This document shows positions 1 to 9,493 of a DNA stretch of 64,000 bases, one piece after another; positions within the stretch are counted from its first letter, which is position 1; every line of letters begins with the position of its first letter. The translations under genes and the position numbers were made by a program. The notes beneath the pieces were generated by a model. That model was not told where the DNA came from. It was given only the letters and a program-made list of their open reading frames with translations, and searched no databases. Origin of the DNA: Bacteroidota bacterium (GTDB lineage: Bacteria; Bacteroidota; Bacteroidia; B-17B0; Aurantibacillaceae). Location of the stretch: positions 62,001 through 126,000 of the forward strand of contig JAUXZS010000061.1 of assembly GCA_030692515.1 (NCBI GenBank), given 5' to 3'.

Positions 1-3000
1 ACAACCCCATTTATTTTGTACAATCATTGCAACGGGATAACTTCCTGCTTCTTGGAACATATAATTAGTGTTTTGCGATGTACTGGTATAACCATTGTTA
101 TTTACAAAATACCAATTCCAACTTATATTATTTAGTCCTGTAGAGGTATTTGTGAACTCAACATTATCAATATTCTCAACAGGTTTTAATGGCGAGAACT
201 CAAAATCCGCACGTGGAGCTGCATAAGCATTGATGGCAAAAGTTGCTGAACTTGAACAACCATTATTATCCGTAAAACTTGCATTTACTGGATAACTACC
301 AGCGTTTATAAAACAATAATTAATGGATGAACCAACTAGGGTTTGATTGTTTAGCTGCCAGCTCGTAAGTGCTATTGGAGAACTACCAACGCCTGCGGTA
401 ACCGAAAAATTAGCGCAAAATGGCACACAACTATTTTTTCCATCACTAACTAAAGTTCCTACCGGCAATGGATCAATTACAACTAGCGTACTTGTTGAGC
501 CTGTACAACCATTATTATCTGTTACACTATAAACATATAAACCATTTTGACTCATGCTCGTAGCAGTAAAGCCGGTATTTGGATTTGGTGAAATAAAATT
601 ATTGGGCCCTGTCCATTGATACATTAAAAAGCCTGTGCTACCTTGTAAATTAACAGGTGTGTTTAAACAGGTTTTTGCTGTAGAAGTAATTGTTGGAACC
701 GGTAAAGGATTACTTGAAACATTAACCGCTGTAACACTTGTACATGTGTTTACTCCTGTTACTGTAACAGTATAGTTTCCGGTATTGCTGCTATTTACAG
801 AAGGGATTACAGGATTAGCGATATTAGAGGTAAATCCATTTGGACCAATCCAAGAATAACTTGCTCCTCCCGAAGCATTTAAATTTGCTGGTTGACCAAA
901 ACAAACAGTTGCTCCATTCGCTAATGCTGAAGGATTAGCAAGAATAGTTACCGCTGTTGTTGCGGAAGCCTGACAGCCGTTAGCATCTGTAACTGTTAAA
1001 ATATAATTTCCTGAATGTGTATTTAATGCATTTGTGATGGTTGGATTTTGGACAGCACTTGTAAATCCTAAAGGACCCATCCATGAGTAATTTCCACCTC
1101 CATTACCTGTAAGCACTAAATTATTTGTCTCACAAATTGGTGCATTGTTTGCTGCGGCAGGAATTGGTAAAGAGTTTATTGTTATGGCTTGAACTACACT
1201 GGCAGAACAAGTTCCCACTGTTGCAACAAGTGTATAATTTCCATTTGCTGGTAGTGTAACATTTGTAATACTTGGATTTTGTGTAGCACTATTAAATCCA
1301 TTTGGTCCACTCCATGAATAAACAGAACCACCACTTCCATTTAAATTTAATGTTGTTCCTACACATGGGGTATTACTAACAATTGCTGGTGTTGGTAAAG
1401 GTAAAACGGTAACCGTTGAGACTGCTGTATTTGTGCAGCCTAAAGCACTTGTAACAGTTACTGTATAAACACCCGACATTAATGACGTTGCATTTGTAAT
1501 ACTTGGATTTTGAACCAATGAATTAAAACCTAAAGGTCCGCTCCATGCATATCCTACTCCACCATTTGCCGCTAAATTAATTGTTGTATTTAAACACACT
1601 GTTGGATTTGAAAGAGGCGCAATAGTTGGTAAAGAATTTACAACAACATTAGTTGTGATTGTATTTGTACAACTATTTACATCAGTAACACCCAAAGTAT
1701 AAGTTCCTGCATTGGTTAATGCTGCACTTGCTATTGTAGGGTTCTGAGCGTTTGACGTATATGCTCCCGGACCCGTCCAAGTATAAGTCGTTCCTCCACT
1801 TCCTGTAAAATTAATGGGTTGGTTTAAACAAACCGGACTATTACTATTTGCAATTGGAACAGGTAATGGATTTATTACAACCGCACTTGTTGTTGATGCA
1901 GTACAAGTACCAGCTGCTACAATTAAAGTATAATTACCACCGGCTAAGGCACTAACATTGGTTATTGTTGGATTTGTTGCAGAACTTGCAAAACCATTTG
2001 GCCCTGTAATATTAACTGTTCCGCCACTTGCCGTAAAGGTTAAAGCTCCTCCTAAACATACAGGAGAATTACTGGTTAATACAGCAACCGGTAAATTTAC
2101 AACCGCTACACTTGCATTTGCTGATGCTGTACATCCTGCTGCACTTGTTACAGTTACAGTATATATTCCAGACATTGATGTTGATGTGCCCACGAACGTT
2201 GGATTTTGAACTAAAGAAGTATAACCTAACGGTCCGCTCCATGCATATCCTACTCCTCCATTGGAAGTTAGGTTAACATTTGTATTAAGGCAAGCTGTAG
2301 GACTGTTTGTAACTATCACAGGTAAAGAATTTACAACCGCATTAGTTGTGATTGTATTGGTGCAGCCATTTGCATTTGTAACTCCAAGAGTATATGTTCC
2401 TGCATTGGTTAATGCTGCACTTGCTATTGTTGGGTTCTGAGCGTTTGAAGAATAGGCTCCCGGACCCGTCCATGTGTAAGTAGTTCCGCCACTTCCTGTA
2501 AAATTAATAGGTTGGTTTAAACAAACCGGACTATTACTATTTGCAATTGGAACAGGTAATGGATTTATTACAACTGCGCTTGTAGTTGATGCCGTACAAG
2601 TGCCTGCCGTTACAATTAACGTATAATTACCACCGGCTAATGCTGTTACATTGGTTAAAGTTGGATTTGTTGCGGCACTCGCAAAACCGTTTGGTCCGGT
2701 TAAATTTATTGTGCCACCACTTGCAGTAAAAGTTAAGTTAGAACCTATGCAAACAGGGGAATTACTAATCAGAGTCGCAGTTGGATTATTTATAACAGTT
2801 ACACTTGCATTTGCCGATGCTGTACATCCTGCTGCTGATGTTACTGTTACAGTATATATTCCAGACATACCGCCTGTTGCATTTGTAATTGTTGGATTTT
2901 GAACTAAGGATGTATAACCCAACGGTCCGCTCCATGCATATCCTGTTCCTCCAGTAGCAGTTAAATTTATATTCGAACCAACACATGCGGTTGGACTGTT

Positions 3001-4452
3001 TGTAATAATTATAGGTAAAGAATTGACAACAACATTGGTTGTGATTGTATTTGTACATCCATTTCCGTTAGTAACCCCAAGAGTATAAGTTCCTGCATTG
3101 GTTAATACTGCACTTGCTATTGTTGGGTTCTGAGCATTTGAAGTATATGCACCTGGACCTGTCCATGTATAAGTAGTTCCGCCGCTTCCTGTAAAATTAA
3201 TGGGTTGATTTAAACAAACCGGACTATTACTATTTGCAATAGGCAAAGGTAGTGGATTAATAACAACAGCACTCACTGTTGATGCAGTGCAAGTGCCTGC
3301 AGTTACAATTAAAGTATAATTACCATTTGCTAAAGCACTCACATTAGCTATTGTAGGATTTGTTGCGGTACTTGCAAAACCATTTGGCCCTGTTAAATTT
3401 ATGGTTCCGCCGCTTGCAGTAAAAGTTAAATTAGCCCCTAGACAGACGGGGGAATTACTATTTAACAAAGGTATTGGATTTGGTAAAACAGAAATTGTTT
3501 TAACTGCAGTATTAATACAACCACTAGCGCTTGTGCCTGTAACAGTGTAGGTGGTGGTTATCGTAGGAGAAAAAGCCACACCATTTGTAATTCCACCCGA
3601 CCAGGTGTAAGTAACTGCCCCTCCACCATTTAAGGTCGTGGAACCGCCCAAACAAATAACTGAATTCGTAGCGTTTGCTGTAACAGTAGGATTTGGATTA
3701 ATTGTAACGGCTACTGTATTCGAACCAGTGCAACCAGCAGTTGAACCACTTAAGGTATAATTTGTTGTTACGCTTGGTGATAAAGAAATCGAAGCTGTAT
3801 TAATATTACCTGGCATCCAAGTATAAGTCGTTGCTCCACCTCCAAAAACGGTAACACTGGTGCCAGCGCAAATACTTGGTGAACCAGGAGCAATTGTTAT
3901 TGTTGGTGTAGGACAACAGTTATAATACATAAAAATCCGACCGATATTGAAGTTTACTTCTGACCAAATATTAGCCATATTTCCTCCCGCAGCAATACAG
4001 GCTTGCATACCACTTCTACTACATGTTGTGGGATTACCTAAAATATTTGTAGCAAAATTTACCCCGTCATAACTATTAATACAGTTTCCAGCTCTTGCCC
4101 CATAAATACCAATAATATCACCCGCATTTACAGCAATATTACAAGGTACCGTTGTTGTGGCTCCGGCATTAGTAATTGAGAAAAGTTGAACAAAAGCGTT
4201 TGTCACTCCCGGAAATGCAGGAGGAGCTGCTGCTGTAAATCGAACAACTCTAATATGTTGAAGTTGCCCTGCAGCACCTGGAGCATCAGGTGGAATATAC
4301 AATGCACACATATTAAATGCAACAGGAGCAGTAAAATGATACCCCCTAACCATCCCTGCAAAATTAGCATTTTGAGGTCCGATTGGCATAAGCGTTTGAG
4401 ATTTGCCAACGAAAAAAGAAAGAAGAATTAATGTTGTAATTATTTTTTTCAT
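1..4452 (-). CDS. giant secreted Ig/PKD-like repeat protein, 3' end outside window
   Basis: The frame is open from the ATG at 4452 to the window edge (1484 codons, no stop), so only the N-terminal part is seen. Residues 1-19 form a signal peptide (MKKIITTLILLSFFVGKSQ). Residues about 20-178 are a non-repetitive domain. From about 180 on there are tandem Ig/PKD-like domains of 74-80 residues with recurring phrases such as NSNSPVCLNQPINFTGSGG and TYTWTGPG, each with paired cysteines. Residues about 325-1018 are three copies of a 231-residue super-repeat. The family is normally exported by T9SS as adhesin or motility surface protein; the sorting domain would lie beyond the left edge, so T9SS export is inferred. 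It lies 10 bp downstream of a small secreted protein gene. Confidence 0.85.
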   Translation of the reverse strand, partial: MKKIITTLILLSFFVGKSQTLMPIGPQNANFAGMVRGYHFTAPVAFNMCALYIPPDAPGAAGQLQHIRVVRFTAAAPPAFPGVTNAFVQLFSITNAGATTTVPCNIAVNAGDIIGIYGARAGNCINSYDGVNFATNILGNPTTCSRSGMQACIAAGGNMANIWSEVNFNIGRIFMYYNCCPTPTITIAPGSPSICAGTSVTVFGGGATTYTWMPGNINTASISLSPSVTTNYTLSGSTAGCTGSNTVAVTINPNPTVTANATNSVICLGGSTTLNGGGAVTYTWSGGITNGVAFSPTITTTYTVTGTSASGCINTAVKTISVLPNPIPLLNSNSPVCLGANLTFTASGGTINLTGPNGFASTATNPTIANVSALANGNYTLIVTAGTCTASTVSAVVINPLPLPIANSNSPVCLNQPINFTGSGGTTYTWTGPGAYTSNAQNPTIASAVLTNAGTYTLGVTNGNGCTNTITTNVVVNSLPIIITNSPTACVGSNINLTATGGTGYAWSGPLGYTSLVQNPTITNATGGMSGIYTVTVTSAAGCTASANASVTVINNPTATLISNSPVCIGSNLTFTASGGTINLTGPNGFASAATNPTLTNVTALAGGNYTLIVTAGTCTASTTSAVVINPLPVPIANSNSPVCLNQPINFTGSGGTTYTWTGPGAYSSNAQNPTIASAALTNAGTYTLGVTNANGCTNTITTNAVVNSLPVIVTNSPTACLNTNVNLTSNGGVGYAWSGPLGYTSLVQNPTFVGTSTSMSGIYTVTVTSAAGCTASANASVAVVNLPVAVLTSNSPVCLGGALTFTASGGTVNITGPNGFASSATNPTITNVSALAGGNYTLIVAAGTCTASTTSAVVINPLPVPIANSNSPVCLNQPINFTGSGGTTYTWTGPGAYTSNAQNPTIASAALTNAGTYTLGVTDVNSCTNTITTNVVVNSLPTIAPLSNPTVCLNTTINLAANGGVGYAWSGPLGFNSLVQNPSITNATSLMSGVYTVTVTSALGCTNTAVSTVTVLPLPTPAIVSNTPCVGTTLNLNGSGGSVYSWSGPNGFNSATQNPSITNVTLPANGNYTLVATVGTCSASVVQAITINSLPIPAAANNAPICETNNLVLTGNGGGNYSWMGPLGFTSAVQNPTITNALNTHSGNYILTVTDANGCQASATTAVTILANPSALANGATVCFGQPANLNASGGASYSWIGPNGFTSNIANPVIPSVNSSNTGNYTVTVTGVNTCTSVTAVNVSSNPLPVPTITSTAKTCLNTPVNLQGSTGFLMYQWTGPNNFISPNPNTGFTATSMSQNGLYVYSVTDNNGCTGSTSTLVVIDPLPVGTLVSDGKNSCVPFCANFSVTAGVGSSPIALTSWQLNNQTLVGSSINYCFINAGSYPVNASFTDNNGCSSSATFAINAYAAPRADFEFSPLKPVENIDNVEFTNTSTGLNNISWNWYFVNNNGYTSTSQNTNYMFQEAGSYPVAMIVQNKWGC
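1397..3476 (-). repeat. 693-bp higher-order tandem repeat inside the giant Ig-like gene
   Basis: Equivalent phrases recur at an exact 693-bp offset: 1628, 2321 and 3014 (ggtaaagaattt-type); 1869, 2562 and 3255 (ggattta/ttacaac-type); 2090 and 2783. Each 693-bp unit encodes three Ig-like domains of about 80, 77 and 74 residues. The outermost copies are more diverged. Confidence 0.85.
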
Positions 4453-4462
4453 ATTGTTTAGA

Positions 4463-4804
4463 TTAATAAGATTGTACAACATCTTTCCTGTTTTTAAAAT
4501 TTGAAATAATTAAGTTTGGATTTTTTTCAATCCACAATGCTACTTTCTTTTTATATTCTGAATCTATTTTCTCACCATTACTTAATTTAGGAAAACTTTT
4601 TTCTTCGACAATTGATTTAACATCCATATTAGAAGAATTTGGGTTTAATAATCTTTCAAATATTAACTCGTTTGCTTTATCAAAATTGTAAGTGTATCCA
4701 GTAGCAGCATCGCTAGGTGCAGATTTTTTTTTATTTGTTTGTGCCATAGATGAAAATTGCGTTGCAATAATCATAATAGAGCTTAATAAAATTGCTTTTT
4801 TCAT
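4463..4804 (-). CDS. small secreted protein of unknown function
   Basis: 113 residues with a clear N-terminal signal peptide (MKKAILLSSIMIIATQFSSMAQ) and a charged, lysine-rich mature part. No domain is recognised. It sits 10 bp upstream of the giant Ig-repeat gene on the same strand, so the two are probably cotranscribed; a link to export or anchoring of the giant protein is only a guess. No cysteines and no membrane segment besides the signal peptide are visible. Confidence 0.6.
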   Translation of the reverse strand: MKKAILLSSIMIIATQFSSMAQTNKKKSAPSDAATGYTYNFDKANELIFERLLNPNSSNMDVKSIVEEKSFPKLSNGEKIDSEYKKKVALWIEKNPNLIISNFKNRKDVVQSY

Positions 4805-4985
4805 ATTAAAACATTTATGGATAAAATTACTTCTAAATCGTTATAAATATGAATTCTTCACTCATCCAAAACGTCAATTTGCTCAGTATTTATGAGTCTA
4901 AATTATTTAGTAATAAAGCATCCTGAGCCAGATATGGCAGAAAGTAAAAAACTAAAAAATCTAAATTTTTTACGCTGTTTTTTCT

Positions 4986-4993
4986 TACCTTTG
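4986..4993 (+). promoter_or_regulatory. Bacteroidota-type -7 element (TACCTTTG) upstream of clpS
   Basis: TACCTTTG fits the TAnnTTTG -7 consensus of Bacteroidota sigma factor promoters and lies 19 bp before the clpS ATG. A convincing -33 TTG is not visible. Confidence 0.5.
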
Positions 4994-5012
4994 TGTTCTA
5001 AATTACTTATAA

Positions 5013-5303
5013 ATGAATCCATTTGAATCACCAGACCTTCTTGAACAAGAAATTATAGAGATAGTTTTAAAAGAAGAAGCTGTTAAAGCTTTGATTCTAT
5101 ATAATGATGATGTAAACACTTTTGAATTTGTAACCGAATCATTAATAAAAGTATGCGAACATAATTCTCTTCAGGCAGAGCAATGTACATACTTAGTTCA
5201 TTACGCTGGTAAATGTGCTGTAAAAAATGGAACTTTTAAGAAACTAAAACCTCTTTGCGAAGCCTTATTAGAAAGAGGTTTGTCTGCTAAAATCGAAAAC
5301 TAA
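5013..5303 (+). CDS. clpS: ATP-dependent Clp protease adaptor ClpS
   Basis: 96 residues, the usual length of ClpS. The protein carries the family core ALILYNDDVNTFEFV followed by CTYLVHYAGKCAVKNG, which corresponds to the N-degron binding pocket region. ClpS delivers substrates with destabilising N-terminal residues to ClpAP in the cytoplasm. It has its own likely promoter and is followed after 54 bp by the M48 protease gene, so a shared role in protein quality control is plausible. Confidence 0.9.
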   Translation: MNPFESPDLLEQEIIEIVLKEEAVKALILYNDDVNTFEFVTESLIKVCEHNSLQAEQCTYLVHYAGKCAVKNGTFKKLKPLCEALLERGLSAKIEN

Positions 5304-5357
5304 ATTATATTATCATAAAGATTACATTTCAAAAAAAGTAATTTATTTCAATTTTTT

Positions 5358-6155
5358 ATGAAGAACACAATCCTTATTACTTTTATTTCAGCCTCCCTAT
5401 TTTTTTCTTGCACAAAAAATGCCGTAACTGGCAAACGTGCTTTTACACTTTTACCCGAAAGCGAAATGATGGCAATGAGTTTTAGTCAATACGACAAATT
5501 TCTTGCAGAACACCCACCATTATCTGACCATGACGATAGAGTAAAAATGGTGAGAAGTTGTGGGGTAAGAATTCAAAAAGCTGTTGAAAAATTTTATGCC
5601 GACAAAGGCATGTCAAAACAATTGAATGGTTTTAATTGGGCTTTTAATGTTGTGGACGAAAATACAGTTAACGCTTGGTGTATGCCAGGTGGAAAAGTAG
5701 TTGTTTACACTGGGTTATTGCCTGTTACGCAAGATGAGGCTGGTTTAGCTGTGGTAATGGGACACGAAATTGCACACGCAGTTGCTCGCCACGGTAACCA
5801 GCGTATGAGTCAAGGTATTTTATTACAAACTGGTGGTACAGTTTTATCAGTTGCCGTTTCTCAAAAACCACAAGCAACGCAGGCACTATTTAATCAATCA
5901 TTCGGAGTAGCATCGGCATTAGGATCTTTAAAATATAGCAGAGGGCACGAAACAGAGGCAGATAAAATGGGTTTAATTTTTGCAGCCATGGGTGGTTATG
6001 ATCCAGAAGTAGCTGTTGGTTTTTGGGAAAGAATGTCTGCCGGTGGCGGACAGAAACCACCAGAATTATTAAGCACACACCCTAGTGATGAAAGACGTAT
6101 ACAGGATTTAAAAGCTTTTATGCCACAAGCGAAAAAATATTATAAGCCTCAGTAA
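5358..6155 (+). CDS. M48 family metallopeptidase, lipoprotein (BepA/LoiP-like)
   Basis: 265 residues. An N-terminal lipoprotein signal ends in LFFSC (Cys near residue 18). The zinc site HEIAHAVARH lies near residue 137, and the third ligand is expected in HETEADKMG near residue 197, both typical of peptidase family M48. Such lipoproteins act in the periplasm on misfolded outer-membrane proteins; that substrate is family knowledge and not shown here. It lies downstream of clpS and converges on mtaB, with a terminator-like hairpin between. Confidence 0.88.
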   Translation: MKNTILITFISASLFFSCTKNAVTGKRAFTLLPESEMMAMSFSQYDKFLAEHPPLSDHDDRVKMVRSCGVRIQKAVEKFYADKGMSKQLNGFNWAFNVVDENTVNAWCMPGGKVVVYTGLLPVTQDEAGLAVVMGHEIAHAVARHGNQRMSQGILLQTGGTVLSVAVSQKPQATQALFNQSFGVASALGSLKYSRGHETEADKMGLIFAAMGGYDPEVAVGFWERMSAGGGQKPPELLSTHPSDERRIQDLKAFMPQAKKYYKPQ

Positions 6156-6184
6156 GTTATAAAATCACTAATAGGGCCGAATAA

Positions 6185-6230
6185 GTGAGTAATTAATTTT
6201 TTGAGTTTAATTAATTCACAATCTTTTTTT
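6185..6230 (+). terminator. terminator-like hairpin between M48 protease and mtaB
   Basis: An imperfect stem (gtgagtaattaa / ttaattaattcac, 6185-6219) is followed by a run of seven T. It lies between convergent genes, so it may stop transcription of the plus-strand protease gene. Confidence 0.5.
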
Positions 6231-6241
6231 ACTCTAAATTT

Positions 6242-7588
6242 TTAGGCTAAAACACTTTCCTTTAAGGCGCAACTCATATTACCCTCCTCATCAAAATCAC
6301 CAACAGTAACGGTTATTGGAGTATTGCATAAATTAACATCAAAAGGATATTTAACTTTAACATAGTTTTGAGTAAAGCCAAACATAAAACCATTTTTATT
6401 TTCGTGTTCAAATATAACGCTTAGCTCTTTGCCTTTTTGTGTCTCGTAAAAAGCACGCAATTTTTTAGCTGATAAAATACGTAACATTTTATTTCTACGC
6501 TTACGCTCAACTATAGGAACTGGATTTTCCATTTCAATAGCTTCTGTATTATCACGCTCGCTATAAGTAAATACATGTAAATAAGAAACATTTAATCCGT
6601 TCACAAAATTATAAGTATCTAAAAACTCTTCCTCTGTCTCGCCCGGAAAACCAACAATCACATCAACTCCAATACAACAATCCGGCATTAAATTTTTTAT
6701 TTTTAAAATTCTATCAGAATATAATTCTCTTTGGTAACGACGTTTCATGCGCTTTAAAACAGCGTTGTTTCCACTTTGCAATGGAATATGAAAATGAGGA
6801 ACAAAATGACTTGAGGAAGCGACAAATTCAATTATTTCATCTTTTAATAAATTTGGTTCAATAGAAGAAATACGAAAACGTTCTATATTATTAGTTTTAT
6901 CAATTTCGTTAATGAGATCTAAAAAATTATATTCTTTTCTTTTTTTCTCGTCGCCATCAATGTTTTGCCCGTAACCAAAGTCGCCAATGTTTACACCGGT
7001 TAAAACAATTTCTTTAACCCCAGTAGCTGCAATCTTATTTACGTTTTTAATTACATTTTCAATAGTATCACTTCTGCTTTTTCCTCTTGCTAAAGGAATG
7101 GTGCAAAATGTACAACTGTAATCGCAACCATCTTGTACTTTTAAAAATGAACGGGTTCTATCACCAACACTATATGAATCAACAAAAAAATCCGCCTCCG
7201 AAATTTCGCAATTATGTATTTGCGTATGCGTACTCTTTCCGGAGAAATTAATATAATTTAATAATTTAAATTTTTCTGTTGCGCCTAAAACAACATCCAC
7301 ACCTTCTATTTTTGAAATCTCTTCTGGCTTCAATTGAGCATAACAACCAACCACAGCGATAAAGGCTTCTGGATTTTTGGCCAGAGCATTTTTTACGATT
7401 GATTTACATTCTTTATCTGCGTTTTCGGTAACAGAACAAGTGTTAATAACATAAACATCAACAGCCTCCGAAAAATCCTTTTTAATAAATCCTTTTTCTT
7501 GAAACAAGCGGGCAATAGTTGAAGTTTCTGAAAAATTCAACTTACAACCAAGAGTATGAAAAGCAACAGTTTTATCTTGAAAAGACAT
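6242..7588 (-). CDS. mtaB: tRNA t6A37 methylthiotransferase MtaB
   Basis: 448 residues. The N-terminal UPF0004 domain shows three cysteines (TLGCKLNFSE, NTCSVTENAD, VVGCYAQL) that bind the auxiliary [4Fe-4S] cluster. The radical SAM motif CDYSCTFC (CxxxCxxC) follows near residue 154, and the C-terminal part fits a TRAM domain. MtaB converts t6A37 to ms2t6A37 in tRNAs reading ANN codons. MiaB and RimO are related, but the HTLGCKLN start and overall order favour MtaB. The gene is divergent from purB. Confidence 0.9.
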   Translation of the reverse strand: MSFQDKTVAFHTLGCKLNFSETSTIARLFQEKGFIKKDFSEAVDVYVINTCSVTENADKECKSIVKNALAKNPEAFIAVVGCYAQLKPEEISKIEGVDVVLGATEKFKLLNYINFSGKSTHTQIHNCEISEADFFVDSYSVGDRTRSFLKVQDGCDYSCTFCTIPLARGKSRSDTIENVIKNVNKIAATGVKEIVLTGVNIGDFGYGQNIDGDEKKRKEYNFLDLINEIDKTNNIERFRISSIEPNLLKDEIIEFVASSSHFVPHFHIPLQSGNNAVLKRMKRRYQRELYSDRILKIKNLMPDCCIGVDVIVGFPGETEEEFLDTYNFVNGLNVSYLHVFTYSERDNTEAIEMENPVPIVERKRRNKMLRILSAKKLRAFYETQKGKELSVIFEHENKNGFMFGFTQNYVKVKYPFDVNLCNTPITVTVGDFDEEGNMSCALKESVLA

Positions 7589-7651
7589 GGTCTCAAAGAT
7601 ATAAAATTTATCTTTACGAATATTGTTACATTAATTAATGCCTTTTTATAG

Positions 7652-7659
7652 TAAATTTG
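7652..7659 (+). promoter_or_regulatory. -7 element (TAAATTTG) upstream of purB
   Basis: TAAATTTG matches TAnnTTTG and lies 17 bp upstream of the purB ATG. The -33 element is not clear. Confidence 0.4.
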
Positions 7660-7676
7660 TTGTTTAATATTATTTT

Positions 7677-9032
7677 ATGGAATTATCAGCTTTAACTGCA
7701 ATATCCCCTATTGATGGTCGTTATAGAAAAACTACGGAGCCATTAGCTATTTATTTTTCAGAATTCGGTTTAATTAAATACCGCGTTTTAGTAGAAATAG
7801 AATACTTTATTTCTTTAACCGAATTCGGACTTACACAATTACCTGAATTGGATGTCGCTAAAAAAATTGCTTTAAAAGATGTTTATTTAAACTTCTCAAT
7901 TGCTGATGCGCAAAAAATTAAAGACACCGAAAAAATAACCAATCATGATGTTAAAGCGGTTGAATATTTTATTAAAGACAAATTAAACGAACTTGGTATA
8001 AACGAGTATTCAGAGTTTGTTCATTTTGGATTAACCTCGCAAGACATAAATAATACTAGCATACCCTTATCATTAAAAGAAGCAACCATTAACCAATTAT
8101 ATCCAGCACTTAATTCTGTAATAGATAAAATAATAGAACTTAGCAAGGAGTGGAAAGATGTTTCATTACTTGCTAAAACTCACGGTCAACCGGCATCTCC
8201 AACAAAACTTGGAAAAGAAATGTATGTATTTGTTGAACGTTTAAATGTTCAATTAAATCAACTAAAAAATATTCCTTTTTCCGCAAAATTTGGTGGGGCA
8301 ACAGGTAACTTCAATGCACATCAAATTGCCTATCCTTCTAAAAATTGGATTGAATTTGGAAATCATTTTGTAAATAAAATTTTAGGTTTAAACCGTTCAC
8401 AATTCACAACACAAATAGAACACTACGATAATATTGGTGCTTATTGCGATGCCCTTAAAAGAATAAATACAATATTACTTGATTTTAGTCGCGATGTGTG
8501 GACTTATGTTAGTATGGAATACTTTAAACAAAAGCTTAAAGAAGGAGAAATTGGTTCATCTGCAATGCCACATAAAGTTAATCCAATTGATTTTGAAAAT
8601 GCAGAAGGAAATTTGGGAATTGCAAATGCATTACTCGAACATTTCTCGGCAAAACTTCCTATATCAAGACTGCAACGCGATTTAACGGATAGTACAGTTT
8701 TAAGAAATTTAGGTAATCCACTTGCGCACTCTATTATCTCTTATTCAAGTATTTTAAAAGGCTTAAATAAATTAATATTAAACGAAAAAGCATTAATGCA
8801 TGACCTCGAAAATAATTGGGCAGTTGTTGCAGAAGCTATACAAACAGTTTTAAGACGCGAAGGATATCCAAAACCATACGAAGCCTTAAAAGATCTTACA
8901 AGAACAAACACACATATTACTCAAAATTCGCTAATTGAATTTATTAACGGATTAACTATTTCGGAAGAAATAAAAAAAGAACTAAAACAAATTACGCCAC
9001 ATAATTATACAGGAATACATCCCACATTTTAA
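7677..9032 (+). CDS. purB: adenylosuccinate lyase
   Basis: 451 residues, the expected length. The fumarase/aspartase superfamily signature GSSAMPHKVNPIDFEN is near residue 292, with further family motifs KTHGQPASPTKLGKE and TSQDINNT. PurB catalyses two steps: release of fumarate from SAICAR in purine synthesis and from adenylosuccinate to give AMP. The next gene starts 2 bp after the stop, suggesting translational coupling. Confidence 0.95.
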   Translation: MELSALTAISPIDGRYRKTTEPLAIYFSEFGLIKYRVLVEIEYFISLTEFGLTQLPELDVAKKIALKDVYLNFSIADAQKIKDTEKITNHDVKAVEYFIKDKLNELGINEYSEFVHFGLTSQDINNTSIPLSLKEATINQLYPALNSVIDKIIELSKEWKDVSLLAKTHGQPASPTKLGKEMYVFVERLNVQLNQLKNIPFSAKFGGATGNFNAHQIAYPSKNWIEFGNHFVNKILGLNRSQFTTQIEHYDNIGAYCDALKRINTILLDFSRDVWTYVSMEYFKQKLKEGEIGSSAMPHKVNPIDFENAEGNLGIANALLEHFSAKLPISRLQRDLTDSTVLRNLGNPLAHSIISYSSILKGLNKLILNEKALMHDLENNWAVVAEAIQTVLRREGYPKPYEALKDLTRTNTHITQNSLIEFINGLTISEEIKKELKQITPHNYTGIHPTF

Positions 9033-9034
9033 AA

Positions 9035-9493
9035 ATGAACAGAGCTTGGACTTTTATAATCAGTAAATCACTTTCGAGAGACGAATTAAATTCGTTAACT
9101 GAATTAGGTAATAATTTTGTTTTAGGTTGGACTGCTCACGAGAAGCAACTCACTGCAAGTTTTGAAATTTTTAAAGATAAAATTATTATTGTAAAAGTTA
9201 ATGAAGATGTTGCTGGCGCTAGTGGTTGCAGCATTGATAAGCTTACCCGTTTTGTTAAAGATGCCGAAACCAAATTTAATATTGAATTATTAAACAGATT
9301 ATTGGTTGCATACAAAAGCGGAGAAGAAATTGAAATTGTTCATTCGTCAAAAATTAAAGAATTACTTGAACAAAATAAGATTTCAGAAAATACAATTATT
9401 TTTAATACGGCTTCAAATAATCAAAACGAATTAAATAATTGGGAACAAGAATTAAAAAACACTTGGTTAGTTAAGTATTTAGTTAAGAGTTAA
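9035..9493 (+). CDS. conserved cytoplasmic protein of unknown function
   Basis: 152 residues, no signal peptide, no membrane segment and no nucleotide-binding loop. The sequence has an alpha/beta pattern with KIIIVKVNEDVAGASGCSID in its middle. Proteins of this type in Bacteroidota are often labelled ABC transporter ATPase, but nothing here supports that label. It follows purB by 2 bp. Its stop codon overlaps that of the convergent FMN reductase gene. Confidence 0.6.
   Translation: MNRAWTFIISKSLSRDELNSLTELGNNFVLGWTAHEKQLTASFEIFKDKIIIVKVNEDVAGASGCSIDKLTRFVKDAETKFNIELLNRLLVAYKSGEEIEIVHSSKIKELLEQNKISENTIIFNTASNNQNELNNWEQELKNTWLVKYLVKS

Noticed and set aside
4203-4431. Short ORFs on both strands at the start of the giant gene.
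   Set aside because: They are shadows in other frames of the open reading frame that runs from 4452 to the edge.
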